Under the pieces are notes generated by a model. That model was given only the letters and a program-made list of their open reading frames with translations. It was not told where the DNA came from and did no database searches. Source: DATLAN01 sp035527455 (GTDB lineage Bacteria > Planctomycetota > Planctomycetia > Pirellulales > Thermoguttaceae). Taken from it: a stretch of DNA of 10,986 nt. Shown here one piece after another: positions 1 through 6,356 of the stretch. The position numbers and the translations under genes are program-made. The DNA lies in contig DATLAN010000207.1 of the NCBI GenBank assembly GCA_035527455.1, positions 1 to 10,986 of the forward strand. Direction: 5' to 3'. The stretch's first letter is position 1, and each line of letters starts with the position of its first letter.

Positions 1-381
1 TATCTCCAGAAGATCGGCCCCGGACAGGGAGGCGACGTGGTGGGCGATCTGGGCGACATGCTCAGGCGCATCCAATTGCCCGGCAGCACGAAGAAGGCCC
101 TGGATGATCCCGAGGTCATGTCGGCCGTGCTTCACCTGCACGCGATCGGTTACCGCAACTACTTCTTGTACGGCGTTTGGCGTTGGGTTACGCTGGAGGA
201 TCATCTGCCCGCCATTCGAGAGGAGATCCGGCGACTTCGGAATGAGATCGAAAGGCTGGATCGCGAGAAGCCCGAGGGATGGCGGGATTTGTCCGCTCGA
301 TACGCGGACGCGATCGAGGGGCTCGAGGCCGAGATCGTCAGGGCCGAGATCGATAGGGCCGAGAGCACGACGAAGCGATGA
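1..381 (+). CDS. 3' end of an unrecognised gene; product ends in a charged coiled coil
   Basis: The frame is open from the first base and ends at TGA 379-381, so 126 C-terminal residues are visible and the true start lies upstream of the window; the Val and Met codons near position 37 need not be starts. I do not recognise a named family. The visible part has a mixed helical region with aromatic residues (around YRNYFLYGVWRW, nt 160-189) followed by LPAIREEI and a long Glu/Arg/Leu-rich stretch that should form a two-part coiled coil, broken at KPEGW. The LPAIREEI-plus-coil pattern resembles the C-terminal modules of the large protein at 1968-5978 (LPALR..LEE, APVLREHIEK), so this may be the tail of a related protein; that is a by-eye comparison. 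It is followed on the same strand by the phosphatase gene 56 nt away and is probably co-transcribed with it. Confidence 0.75.
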   Translation, partial: YLQKIGPGQGGDVVGDLGDMLRRIQLPGSTKKALDDPEVMSAVLHLHAIGYRNYFLYGVWRWVTLEDHLPAIREEIRRLRNEIERLDREKPEGWRDLSARYADAIEGLEAEIVRAEIDRAESTTKR

Positions 382-386
382 CTTCT

Positions 387-409
387 CCCCTCTGCCTTTG
401 GGAGAGGGG
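387..409. repeat. GC-rich inverted repeat in the gap before the phosphatase gene
   Basis: CCCCTCT at 387-393 pairs with AGAGGGG at 403-409, and CC 395-396 pairs with GG 400-401, leaving one G/G mismatch and a TTT loop. It lies 6 nt after the stop of the upstream gene and 28 nt before the phosphatase ATG. No T-run follows, so it is not a classical intrinsic terminator. It resembles the short CCCTCTCCC...GGGAGAGGG elements dispersed between genes in many GC-rich bacterial genomes. It could act as an mRNA-processing or stability hairpin, or be a dispersed intergenic repeat. Its presence argues that the phosphatase start is 438 rather than the ATG at 378, which would place this hairpin inside the coding region. 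Confidence 0.6.
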
Positions 410-426
410 CCACGCAAGCAAGAAAC

Positions 427-430
427 GGAG
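427..430 (+). promoter_or_regulatory. Shine-Dalgarno that decides the phosphatase start
   Basis: GGAG at 427-430 lies 7 nt before ATG 438. The alternative in-frame ATG at 378 overlaps the upstream stop, has no comparable purine-rich site, and would put 20 non-hydrophobic residues (with KKRSK) in front of the signal peptide. The large gene downstream has an equivalent GGAG (1956-1959, 8 nt before ATG 1968) and the RND transporter has AGGAG (7654-7658, 8 nt before ATG 7667), so this is the usual signal in this window. Confidence 0.7.
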
Positions 431-437
431 CAAAACC

Positions 438-1931
438 ATGAGAGCCGTGACACGCGTGTTGATCGTATTGACCTGGATGCCGTTGACGTTCATGTCGCCG
501 GAACTTGCGGTCCGGGCCGCTGAAACCACCGGAGGCGACCTGGCGAGCAATTTGACGCTGTTGAATCAATGGGGCGAGCAGCCCGATTCCGTGCAGCGTC
601 TCTACAAGGCCGCTTTCGAAGTCTTCGCGGCCAGATCGGACGCCACTTTCGCGGACCTGGCGGCCAATGCCGAGATCCGGCAACTGTGCGACGAACACCG
701 GATCTCGCACCTGGGAGGTCCGATGCTCGGGGCCGTTGCCCCGGATGGAGCGAGGGTCTGGCTCCGCACGGTACGGTCCGCCAAGGTCGAAGTGCGGGTG
801 ACCGTGGACGGCGCCGAACGGTCATTCGGACCGGTCGAGAGCACACCGGAAACCGACCTCACCGCCGTCGTGTCCGTGACCGGGCTCGAGCCCCAGACGC
901 GCTACCCCTATCGCGTCCTCGTCGACGGTGAACCGATCGCCATGGCCGAACATGCCGCCATCACCACGACGCCCGAGGACGCGAAGCCGGCGAAGGTTCG
1001 CATCGCCTTCGGTACGTGTTTCCACCGATGGGGGCTAGGGAACCAGAAGCAGGCCGATCTGATCCTGAGCCGGAAGCCCGCGGCCCTGTTGCTCGGCGGC
1101 GACATCGCCGTGCAGGACCGGAATAACCATCTTGGACTGCACCGCGCCGACTATTTCCTGCGCGATTGCCGTCCGGCCTGGCAGAGTCTCGTGGCCGCCG
1201 TCCCGGTCTACGCGACCTGGGACGACCATGACTATTTCGCGAACGACAAGGCCGGGATTCCCAAGGGCTATACCGACGAAGACCGGCAGGGTGTATGGGA
1301 AGTGTTCCGGCGCGCATGGAACAATCCTTCCTATGGTTTCGGCGACGGGCGGCGCGGCGTCTTCCTGCGCACGCGGATCGGTCCCTGCGACGTCATCATG
1401 GTGGACCATCGCTACTTCCGTACCGGCGAGGAGGGCTCGTTTCTCGGCGAGGACCAGATGCAATGGCTCGAGGCCCAGTTGCTCGACTGCCGGGGCCCGT
1501 TCATCATCCTCTCGTGCGGCACGATGTGGAGCGATTACGTCTCCGCCGGCAAGGATTCCTGGGGGCGGTGGGATCCGGAAGGCCGCGAGCGGATCTTCAA
1601 GCTGATCGAAAAGAACCGGATCGCCGGAGTGCTGCTGATCTCCGGCGACCGGCACGGCGCCCGCGGGTTCACGATTCCTCGACCGCGAGGGTTCAAGTTC
1701 CACGAGTTCGAGGCCGGCAGCCTCGGCGGCAGGAGCGGGCCGGCGGTAACCAACCCCGCGTGGACCGAGCAGTTCTACGGTATCGCCGGAGAGTACGCCT
1801 TCGGCGAGTTCACGATCGACGCCACGATCCCGGATCCCGAGGTCACATTCCGGTTGATTCGCGTGGAAGACGGTAGTTACATCCACGAGTTGAAACTGCA
1901 GCGCAGCCAGTTGACACCTCGGGGCGACTGA
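438..1931 (+). CDS. secreted PhoD-like metallophosphatase (alkaline phosphatase D family)
   Basis: The product is 497 residues from ATG 438. Residues 1-28 look like a Sec signal peptide (hydrophobic run after MRAVTR, likely cut near AVRA/AE), without a twin-arginine pair. Residues about 30-90 form a short helical pre-domain; GGPMLGAV... begins a fibronectin-like beta domain of the PhoD type. The metallophosphatase core follows with the expected blocks: FGTCFH (191-196), GGDIAVQD (from 220), WDDHDY (261-266), VDHRYFR (322-328), LGEDQMQWL, and SGDRH (402-406). The Asp and His residues in these blocks are the presumed metal ligands. Family members hydrolyse phosphomonoesters or phosphodiesters outside the cytoplasm, using Ca/Fe in the studied Bacillus enzyme. 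The true substrate is unknown here; no phosphate-uptake genes or recognisable Pho box are nearby. The 36-nt gap to the next gene suggests co-transcription with the large exported protein. Confidence 0.9.
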   Translation: MRAVTRVLIVLTWMPLTFMSPELAVRAAETTGGDLASNLTLLNQWGEQPDSVQRLYKAAFEVFAARSDATFADLAANAEIRQLCDEHRISHLGGPMLGAVAPDGARVWLRTVRSAKVEVRVTVDGAERSFGPVESTPETDLTAVVSVTGLEPQTRYPYRVLVDGEPIAMAEHAAITTTPEDAKPAKVRIAFGTCFHRWGLGNQKQADLILSRKPAALLLGGDIAVQDRNNHLGLHRADYFLRDCRPAWQSLVAAVPVYATWDDHDYFANDKAGIPKGYTDEDRQGVWEVFRRAWNNPSYGFGDGRRGVFLRTRIGPCDVIMVDHRYFRTGEEGSFLGEDQMQWLEAQLLDCRGPFIILSCGTMWSDYVSAGKDSWGRWDPEGRERIFKLIEKNRIAGVLLISGDRHGARGFTIPRPRGFKFHEFEAGSLGGRSGPAVTNPAWTEQFYGIAGEYAFGEFTIDATIPDPEVTFRLIRVEDGSYIHELKLQRSQLTPRGD

Positions 1932-1967
1932 CCACTCGCCCCTTTCCTCCCCCACGGAGACGAAATC

Positions 1968-4900
1968 ATGCGGACTGCAATCACATCGCTTGATTGCCTG
2001 ACGACTTGCCTGGCGACTTGCCTGGCCATGCTCGTGCCGACGCTGGTTATCGCCGAGGAGCCCGATCCAGTCGCGGAAGCGCTGGCCACGGTGCGCGAGG
2101 TCAAGGCGGACCTCCACGGGCGCGAGTCCAGCATCCTGGGCACCCTGCCCGGGCCGGCGGAAATGGCCGCACACCAGATGCGCTGTCGGCCGGCGCCCCA
2201 GCCCAAGGCCGGCGTATCCCGCGAAATGCGATTCGACGCGGCGACCGAACAGCGCGCCGCCGGGCTCGACCCGTTGGCCATGAGGAAGCTGAGTGGCCGC
2301 ATGGGAAGGCGGGTTCTGCCCCTGGGGATTACCGGTGCGTACGTGTCCGAGTTCCTCAATCGCCGGGAACTGCTCGTCGTTCACGTGCTCGACGACTCGC
2401 CGGCAACCGGTGTGCTGCGGTTGGACGACGTCGTCATCGGCGCCAACGGCCGGCTCTTCGAAGACCCCGAAGATCCCCGGCCGGAGATGGGAGGTGCCCT
2501 GGTCGAAAGCCAGTCGCCCGAGCTGGGCGGCATCCTCACGCTGCACGTCGTGCGCGATCGCCGGCCGGTGAATCTGAAGATCGACCTGGGCAACACGGTC
2601 TCCTACAGCGACACCTGGCCTTTCGACTGCGAGAAGACCGTGCAGATCCGCCGGGCCGCGCTGGAGTACGTGATGAGAGGTTACCCCTGGGATCGCCGCG
2701 ACTTCTGGACGCCCACGTTCCTGATGGCCTCCGGCGACGACGCGGCCCTGGAACTGGCGCGGCGTTTCCTCTGCGCGGACCTGAAGGACGAATACCCCGA
2801 GAACCACGGCGCCTCCACCTGGAGCGACAGCTACGAGTTGATCAACTTCTGCGAGTATTACCTGCTCACCGGAGATTCGTCGGTGCTGCCGGTCATCCGC
2901 TGCAACGCCGAAGGTCTCTCCTGGGCACAATACCGCAGCGGCAGTTGGTCGCACGGCGGCGGCGGCGAGTCGGCGGTTGCCCCGGGACAGGTGGACGGCG
3001 GCTACGGGGAAATCAATTGCGCCGGGCTGGGTGCGTTCATCGGCTTGTGCCTGGCGCGGCAATGCGGCATCGAGCCTTACGATCACACGCTGCCGCGATC
3101 GATCCGGTTCTTCGGCGGGTTCTGCGGCACCAATTTCCCCTACGGACTCGGCACGCCCGGCATGGTCGGCGGGAGAATGGACAACGGGATGAACAGCATG
3201 GCGGCGATCGGTTTCCACCTGTTGGGCGAGGACGAAATGGCCGACCGCTGGGCGCGGACCGTCTGCTACATGTGGATGGGACGCGAACGGGGCCACGCCG
3301 AAGCCATCTTCAGCGCCGCCTGGGGACCGGTCGGCGCGGCGCTGGCGCCCGAGGAGGAGTTCCACGCCTTCATGAACCACATGCGCTGGGCGTACGAGAT
3401 GGGCCGGGCGCGAGACGGCAGCCTGACGTTCATGCGCGGCGGGCGGTGGACGGAAGACAACATGACGGCCGCCATGGGGCTGTTCCTCTACCTGCCCGAA
3501 CGTCGCTTGCAGGTCCTCGGCGGCGACAGCGTTTTTGCCCAGCATCCGCCGAAAGGATTGGAGGAAGCGGCCCGGCTTTACAGGGACAAGAAGTGGGAGC
3601 CGTTGCAGGTCTTCCTGAACGATTACATCAAGAACGCCGAGAACTCGAAGGAGATTTCCTCCGACGAGTTGAACTACGCCCGAAAACTGCTCGACGCCTA
3701 CCAGCGGCTGGAACGACACGCCGCGGCGACGCTGAAGATCATCGAGCAATCGATCGGGGAGGGCAGGCCGGCCACGGCGCGGCTGCAGCTCGACCTGCTG
3801 GCCAAGATGCTCGGCGAAGAGCGCCCCGAGGCGGCCCGCTTGCGCACCCAGTTGGGCGAGGACGCGCTGAAGGATCTCCCGATCGAGAAGGCAAGGCCCC
3901 CGGTCGATGAAAACGAGATCGTCAAGTCGCTCGGCCTGGCCACCGGCGGCGTCGACAACGGCTTTGCCCACAGCACCGACTATATTGCCCGGATCAACCA
4001 GCAGGGATTCGAGGGGATGGCGCCCGAGCAGATCGCCGGGTTTCTCGCGCATTGCAGCGGATCGGTGGTCAATGGCGCGACCCTGGCGCTGGCCGAGCGC
4101 GGCGAGGAAGTCATCCCGCTGCTGAAGCGATTGCTCGCCGACGAGCATCCCGGCATCCGCGCCGGAGCGCTCTCGACGCTGGCCGACATGTACGAGTCCG
4201 ACAGCGAAGAATACCGGACCGAGGTGCCGCAGGAACTGCTGGAGATCATCGAGCTGGCCCAACCCATGACCAAGGACCCTTCGCCATGGGTCCGCAACGC
4301 GGCGACGGGCTTGTTGCTGAGCATGAAGGTCGTCAATGAAGACATCTACCAGGTCCTGCGCGAGATGGCCAAACTGGAGGGAACCAAGATCGATCACTGC
4401 GTGCGGTACGGCATCAAGGATCCGGCCATCCGGACCGAGTTGTCCATGGAGCTGATCAACACGGCCAATCGCAGCAAGAGCAAGGTGCCCTCGGACTACA
4501 AGCCGCTGAACTGGGCGGCCGGAGCCCATCTCGAGCTGTGCGAGCCGTACATCCAAACGGCCATCGACACGTTGAACAACCCGGAAGTGCTGGGCCTGTA
4601 CGGATTCTTCTCGAACGGCCCGCCGCACATGGCTCTGGAGATTCTCTTCACTTACCACCACAACCCGCTCGTGCTCGAACACCTGGGCGACGTGCTGCGT
4701 TTCTCCGCGCGCAAGCGGGAGGCGTTCAATCATTACTGGTATCCCGTGATCGAGTATCCCCACCGGATCATGATCGAACTCGGTCCCGAGGCGCTGCCGG
4801 TTTTGGAGCGGTTCTGCCAGGAAGAGTCGGCGCTTTACAGGCAGATCGCGGCCGGCCAGGTGGAACAGCCCGCCTGGTGGAAGGAGGACATGATCGAGTA

Positions 4901-5978
4901 TTTCGACTCGTGGAGCCGGGACATGGCGCTGACCGCCGAACTGGTCAAGAGCCTCTACGGCACGAAGCCGCAGAAGCAGGCCGTGGGCACCCTGTGCGAC
5001 GTCTACCTGGCGAACAGGCCGTTCGGCGCGTGGGAGCGTCAACAGATCCGCGACCGCTTCACGCAGTGGGGCGTGGGAGTCGTTCCCGCGTTGCGGAAGG
5101 CCGTCGAAGCGACCGACTCGTCCGCAAGGGGCAAACTCGATAAGGAGATCGCCGCCAAGGAGGCCGAGCGCGACGCCGCCGGGCACCGCAATGAAGTGAA
5201 GAAGATCCAGGACCAAATCGACGCCCTGCTGGATACCGCAAAGTGTTTCGACGAACTCGCCGAGCAGGCATCCCTGATCGAAGCGCTTTATGCCGAAAAC
5301 CCGTCGGCCGACGACGTGCGGACGCTCTGCCGCTTCTACCTCCGGCGGCCATGGGGCAAGCAGCACCCTTTCACCTCTGAGGACAGTTCCTATGTGAGGG
5401 AGTTCGACGAGAACCAGCTCGCCTTGATCCGCGATACGCTGCAGAGCTGGGGCAAAACAGCGCTGCCGGCTTTGCGGGTCTTTCTCGAAGAAGACCGTAA
5501 AGAGCTGGCCGATGCTCTTGCGCAACTTGACACTGACGAGAAATACTGGAACGAGCAACGGGCGCGCCTGAAAGGATTGCCTCTGGCGAGAATCGCACGG
5601 GAGCGAGAAGACATCCAACAGATTCGCGAGGAACTGAAGGAACTGGCGGATTTGATCGACTGCGCCTCCAAGGATCGCCCGACCCGAGAGCAGATCGGCC
5701 GATTGTGCCGTATCTGCACGCGGCACGGCTGGCCCGCGCAAAAGGAGTTGGCCCACGAAGTGTTGAAACGGTGCGGAACCGACGCCGCACCCGTGCTGCG
5801 GGAGCATATCGAGAAGGAGCAGGCCGCCTTGCCCGAGATCGTCGCGGAAATCGAACTGGCCATGTCGAACACGTCGTCGACCGCGACCAAGTGGCGCTAC
5901 GATCGTGCCCGCACGCTGGAGAAGAACATGCGGCAGGGCATCCGGGAACTTGAAAGCATCATGAAGACCGAACCGTGA
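1968..5978 (+). CDS. giant exported protein: PDZ-like domain, probable alpha/alpha toroid (DUF6288-like), HEAT-like helices, C-terminal coiled-coil modules
   Basis: The product is 1,336 residues; ATG 1968 has GGAG 8 nt upstream. Residues 1-29 are a signal peptide (cut near VIA/EE). Residues about 119-215 look PDZ-like (GITGAYVSEF, VHVLDDSPATGVLRLDDVVIGANG), a fold that typically binds protein C-termini. Residues about 216-530 are rich in aromatic and Gly motifs (SWSHGGGG, GGYGEINCAGLG at 344, GGRMDNGMNSMAAIGFHLLG), resembling helical toroid folds; I associate PDZ plus toroid with DUF6288 proteins of planctomycetes and verrucomicrobia. Residues about 530-660 are helical, and about 690-790 resemble HEAT repeats (GEEVIPLLKRLLADEHPGIR...). 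From about 930 to the end, repeated WG..(A)LPALR-type units alternate with coiled coils. No catalytic motif is evident, so a scaffold or binding role in the periplasm is inferred, perhaps with the phosphatase encoded just upstream. Family assignment is from memory and moderately sure. Confidence 0.8.
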   Translation: MRTAITSLDCLTTCLATCLAMLVPTLVIAEEPDPVAEALATVREVKADLHGRESSILGTLPGPAEMAAHQMRCRPAPQPKAGVSREMRFDAATEQRAAGLDPLAMRKLSGRMGRRVLPLGITGAYVSEFLNRRELLVVHVLDDSPATGVLRLDDVVIGANGRLFEDPEDPRPEMGGALVESQSPELGGILTLHVVRDRRPVNLKIDLGNTVSYSDTWPFDCEKTVQIRRAALEYVMRGYPWDRRDFWTPTFLMASGDDAALELARRFLCADLKDEYPENHGASTWSDSYELINFCEYYLLTGDSSVLPVIRCNAEGLSWAQYRSGSWSHGGGGESAVAPGQVDGGYGEINCAGLGAFIGLCLARQCGIEPYDHTLPRSIRFFGGFCGTNFPYGLGTPGMVGGRMDNGMNSMAAIGFHLLGEDEMADRWARTVCYMWMGRERGHAEAIFSAAWGPVGAALAPEEEFHAFMNHMRWAYEMGRARDGSLTFMRGGRWTEDNMTAAMGLFLYLPERRLQVLGGDSVFAQHPPKGLEEAARLYRDKKWEPLQVFLNDYIKNAENSKEISSDELNYARKLLDAYQRLERHAAATLKIIEQSIGEGRPATARLQLDLLAKMLGEERPEAARLRTQLGEDALKDLPIEKARPPVDENEIVKSLGLATGGVDNGFAHSTDYIARINQQGFEGMAPEQIAGFLAHCSGSVVNGATLALAERGEEVIPLLKRLLADEHPGIRAGALSTLADMYESDSEEYRTEVPQELLEIIELAQPMTKDPSPWVRNAATGLLLSMKVVNEDIYQVLREMAKLEGTKIDHCVRYGIKDPAIRTELSMELINTANRSKSKVPSDYKPLNWAAGAHLELCEPYIQTAIDTLNNPEVLGLYGFFSNGPPHMALEILFTYHHNPLVLEHLGDVLRFSARKREAFNHYWYPVIEYPHRIMIELGPEALPVLERFCQEESALYRQIAAGQVEQPAWWKEDMIEYFDSWSRDMALTAELVKSLYGTKPQKQAVGTLCDVYLANRPFGAWERQQIRDRFTQWGVGVVPALRKAVEATDSSARGKLDKEIAAKEAERDAAGHRNEVKKIQDQIDALLDTAKCFDELAEQASLIEALYAENPSADDVRTLCRFYLRRPWGKQHPFTSEDSSYVREFDENQLALIRDTLQSWGKTALPALRVFLEEDRKELADALAQLDTDEKYWNEQRARLKGLPLARIAREREDIQQIREELKELADLIDCASKDRPTREQIGRLCRICTRHGWPAQKELAHEVLKRCGTDAAPVLREHIEKEQAALPEIVAEIELAMSNTSSTATKWRYDRARTLEKNMRQGIRELESIMKTEP
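2002..2025 (+). repeat. perfect 12-bp tandem repeat inside the signal-peptide coding region
   Basis: CGACTTGCCTGG occurs twice back to back (2002-2013 and 2014-2025), and a degenerate copy (TGATTGCCTGA) precedes it at 1991-2001. In frame the unit encodes Thr-Cys-Leu-Ala, giving Cys at residues 10, 14 and 18 in the hydrophobic core of the signal peptide of the large exported protein. Because the unit is a multiple of three, gain or loss of a copy would keep the frame and change only the length of the hydrophobic core. Confidence 0.85.
4782..5978 (+). repeat. degenerate internal protein repeats (three full modules, one partial) in the large exported protein
   Basis: Three modules are aligned by eye: residues about 989-1100, 1101-1231 and 1232-1336. 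Each begins with a Leu-Cys helix (TLCDVYL with LC at 1009-1010, TLCRFYL at 1120-1121, RLCRICT at 1246-1247), often followed by (R)P(F/W)G, then a helix ending in a WG-type turn and PALR (QWGVGVVPALR, SWGKTALPALR, RCGTDAAPVLR), then a Glu/Lys-rich coiled coil. A partial unit lies just upstream at residue 939 (GPEALPVLERF). The units are similar at protein level only; no long DNA identity is visible, so the duplications are old. Exact boundaries are approximate. Confidence 0.6.
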
Positions 5979-6114
5979 ACGACGCGAGATCGCATCTGGA
6001 CTTGAAAGGTCTTCTCAGTGGAATGTGCGCATTTCGGCTCATTTCTCGGTGTTTCTCAGTTCGGGGAGTGCCACGGGGCGGGAGGCAGCCCGACATCGAC
6101 ACGCGCCCGGACGC

Positions 6115-6143
6115 TTGACAGGCCCCCGTCGGCTGATTAGTCT
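6115..6143 (+). promoter_or_regulatory. sigma70-type promoter for the RND operon
   Basis: TTGACA at 6115-6120 matches the -35 consensus exactly. With a 17-nt spacer, TAGTCT at 6138-6143 serves as the -10, keeping the T, A and final T that matter most. Transcription would begin near 6150, giving a leader of roughly 205 nt before ATG 6357. It points toward the adaptor and transporter genes and is the only strong promoter-like match I found in the gap. Confidence 0.55.
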
Positions 6144-6189
6144 GATCTACAGGCTCGCTAACGACAAGCGGGGCCGCCAACCGACCCAA

Positions 6190-6203
6190 CTGTGGACACA
6201 CAG
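6190..6203. promoter_or_regulatory. small inverted repeat downstream of the promoter, possible operator
   Basis: CTGTG (6190-6194) and CACAG (6199-6203) form a perfect 5-bp dyad around GACA, about 40 nt after the predicted transcription start. RND operons are often controlled by TetR- or MarR-type repressors that bind such dyads, but no regulator gene is in the window and a 5-bp arm can arise by chance. Confidence 0.25.
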
Positions 6204-6356
6204 CACACCAAGACTCCGGCGGGCGCATGAATCGCGTCTCGCTGCAAGCCGTTTAGACAAGCGATGCCGATGTCCGGCCCCGAGAACCACCGTGGTGTCG
6301 AGCGGCGCGTTCCTGTGCACTTTACCTAATCCGGCGACGGGCCGGTCCGGTGTTCC

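Larger units (their letters stand above)
5979..6356. other. intergenic region between the phosphatase/giant-protein genes and the RND operon
   Basis: These 378 nt contain no gene I can support. A 111-codon open frame (6025-6360) has an Arg/Ser/His-rich, unstructured translation and no ribosome-binding site. No convincing intrinsic terminator follows the stop at 5978: GAAGACC (5963-5969) and GGTCTTC (6009-6015) are complementary but 39 nt apart, and GGGC/GCCC (6076-6079, 6088-6091) is short with no T-run. TTCTCAGT occurs at 6012-6019 and again at 6053-6060. The right half holds a promoter (6115-6143) and a leader with a CTGTG/CACAG dyad (6190-6203) and an ACCAC/GTGGT dyad (6286-6296). The stretch is visibly less GC-rich around 6001-6060 than the coding sequence. 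Confidence 0.6.

Noticed and set aside
378..437. Longer phosphatase N-terminus starting at ATG 378
   Set aside because: It overlaps the upstream stop, lacks a ribosome-binding site, would run through the inverted repeat, and would bury the signal peptide behind 20 polar residues.
1994..3910. 638-codon + strand frame inside the giant-protein gene
   Set aside because: It is the out-of-frame shadow of a gene with signal peptide and domain motifs; its product is dominated by Arg, Gly, Pro and Ala, typical of a shifted GC-rich frame.
1035..5807. 1,590-codon open reading frame on the minus strand opposite the phosphatase and giant-protein genes
   Set aside because: Its codons are exact reverse complements of the sense codons, and both sense genes lie in the same register. 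In that register a stop needs a sense TTA, CTA or TCA codon, which are rare in GC-rich genes. Its translation is His/Gln/Arg/Asp-rich without domain motifs, while the + strand genes have clear motifs, signal peptides and ribosome-binding sites.
5963..6015. GAAGACC/GGTCTTC complementarity after the giant-protein gene as a terminator
   Set aside because: The arms are 7 bp and 39 nt apart, one arm lies inside the coding sequence, and no T-run follows.
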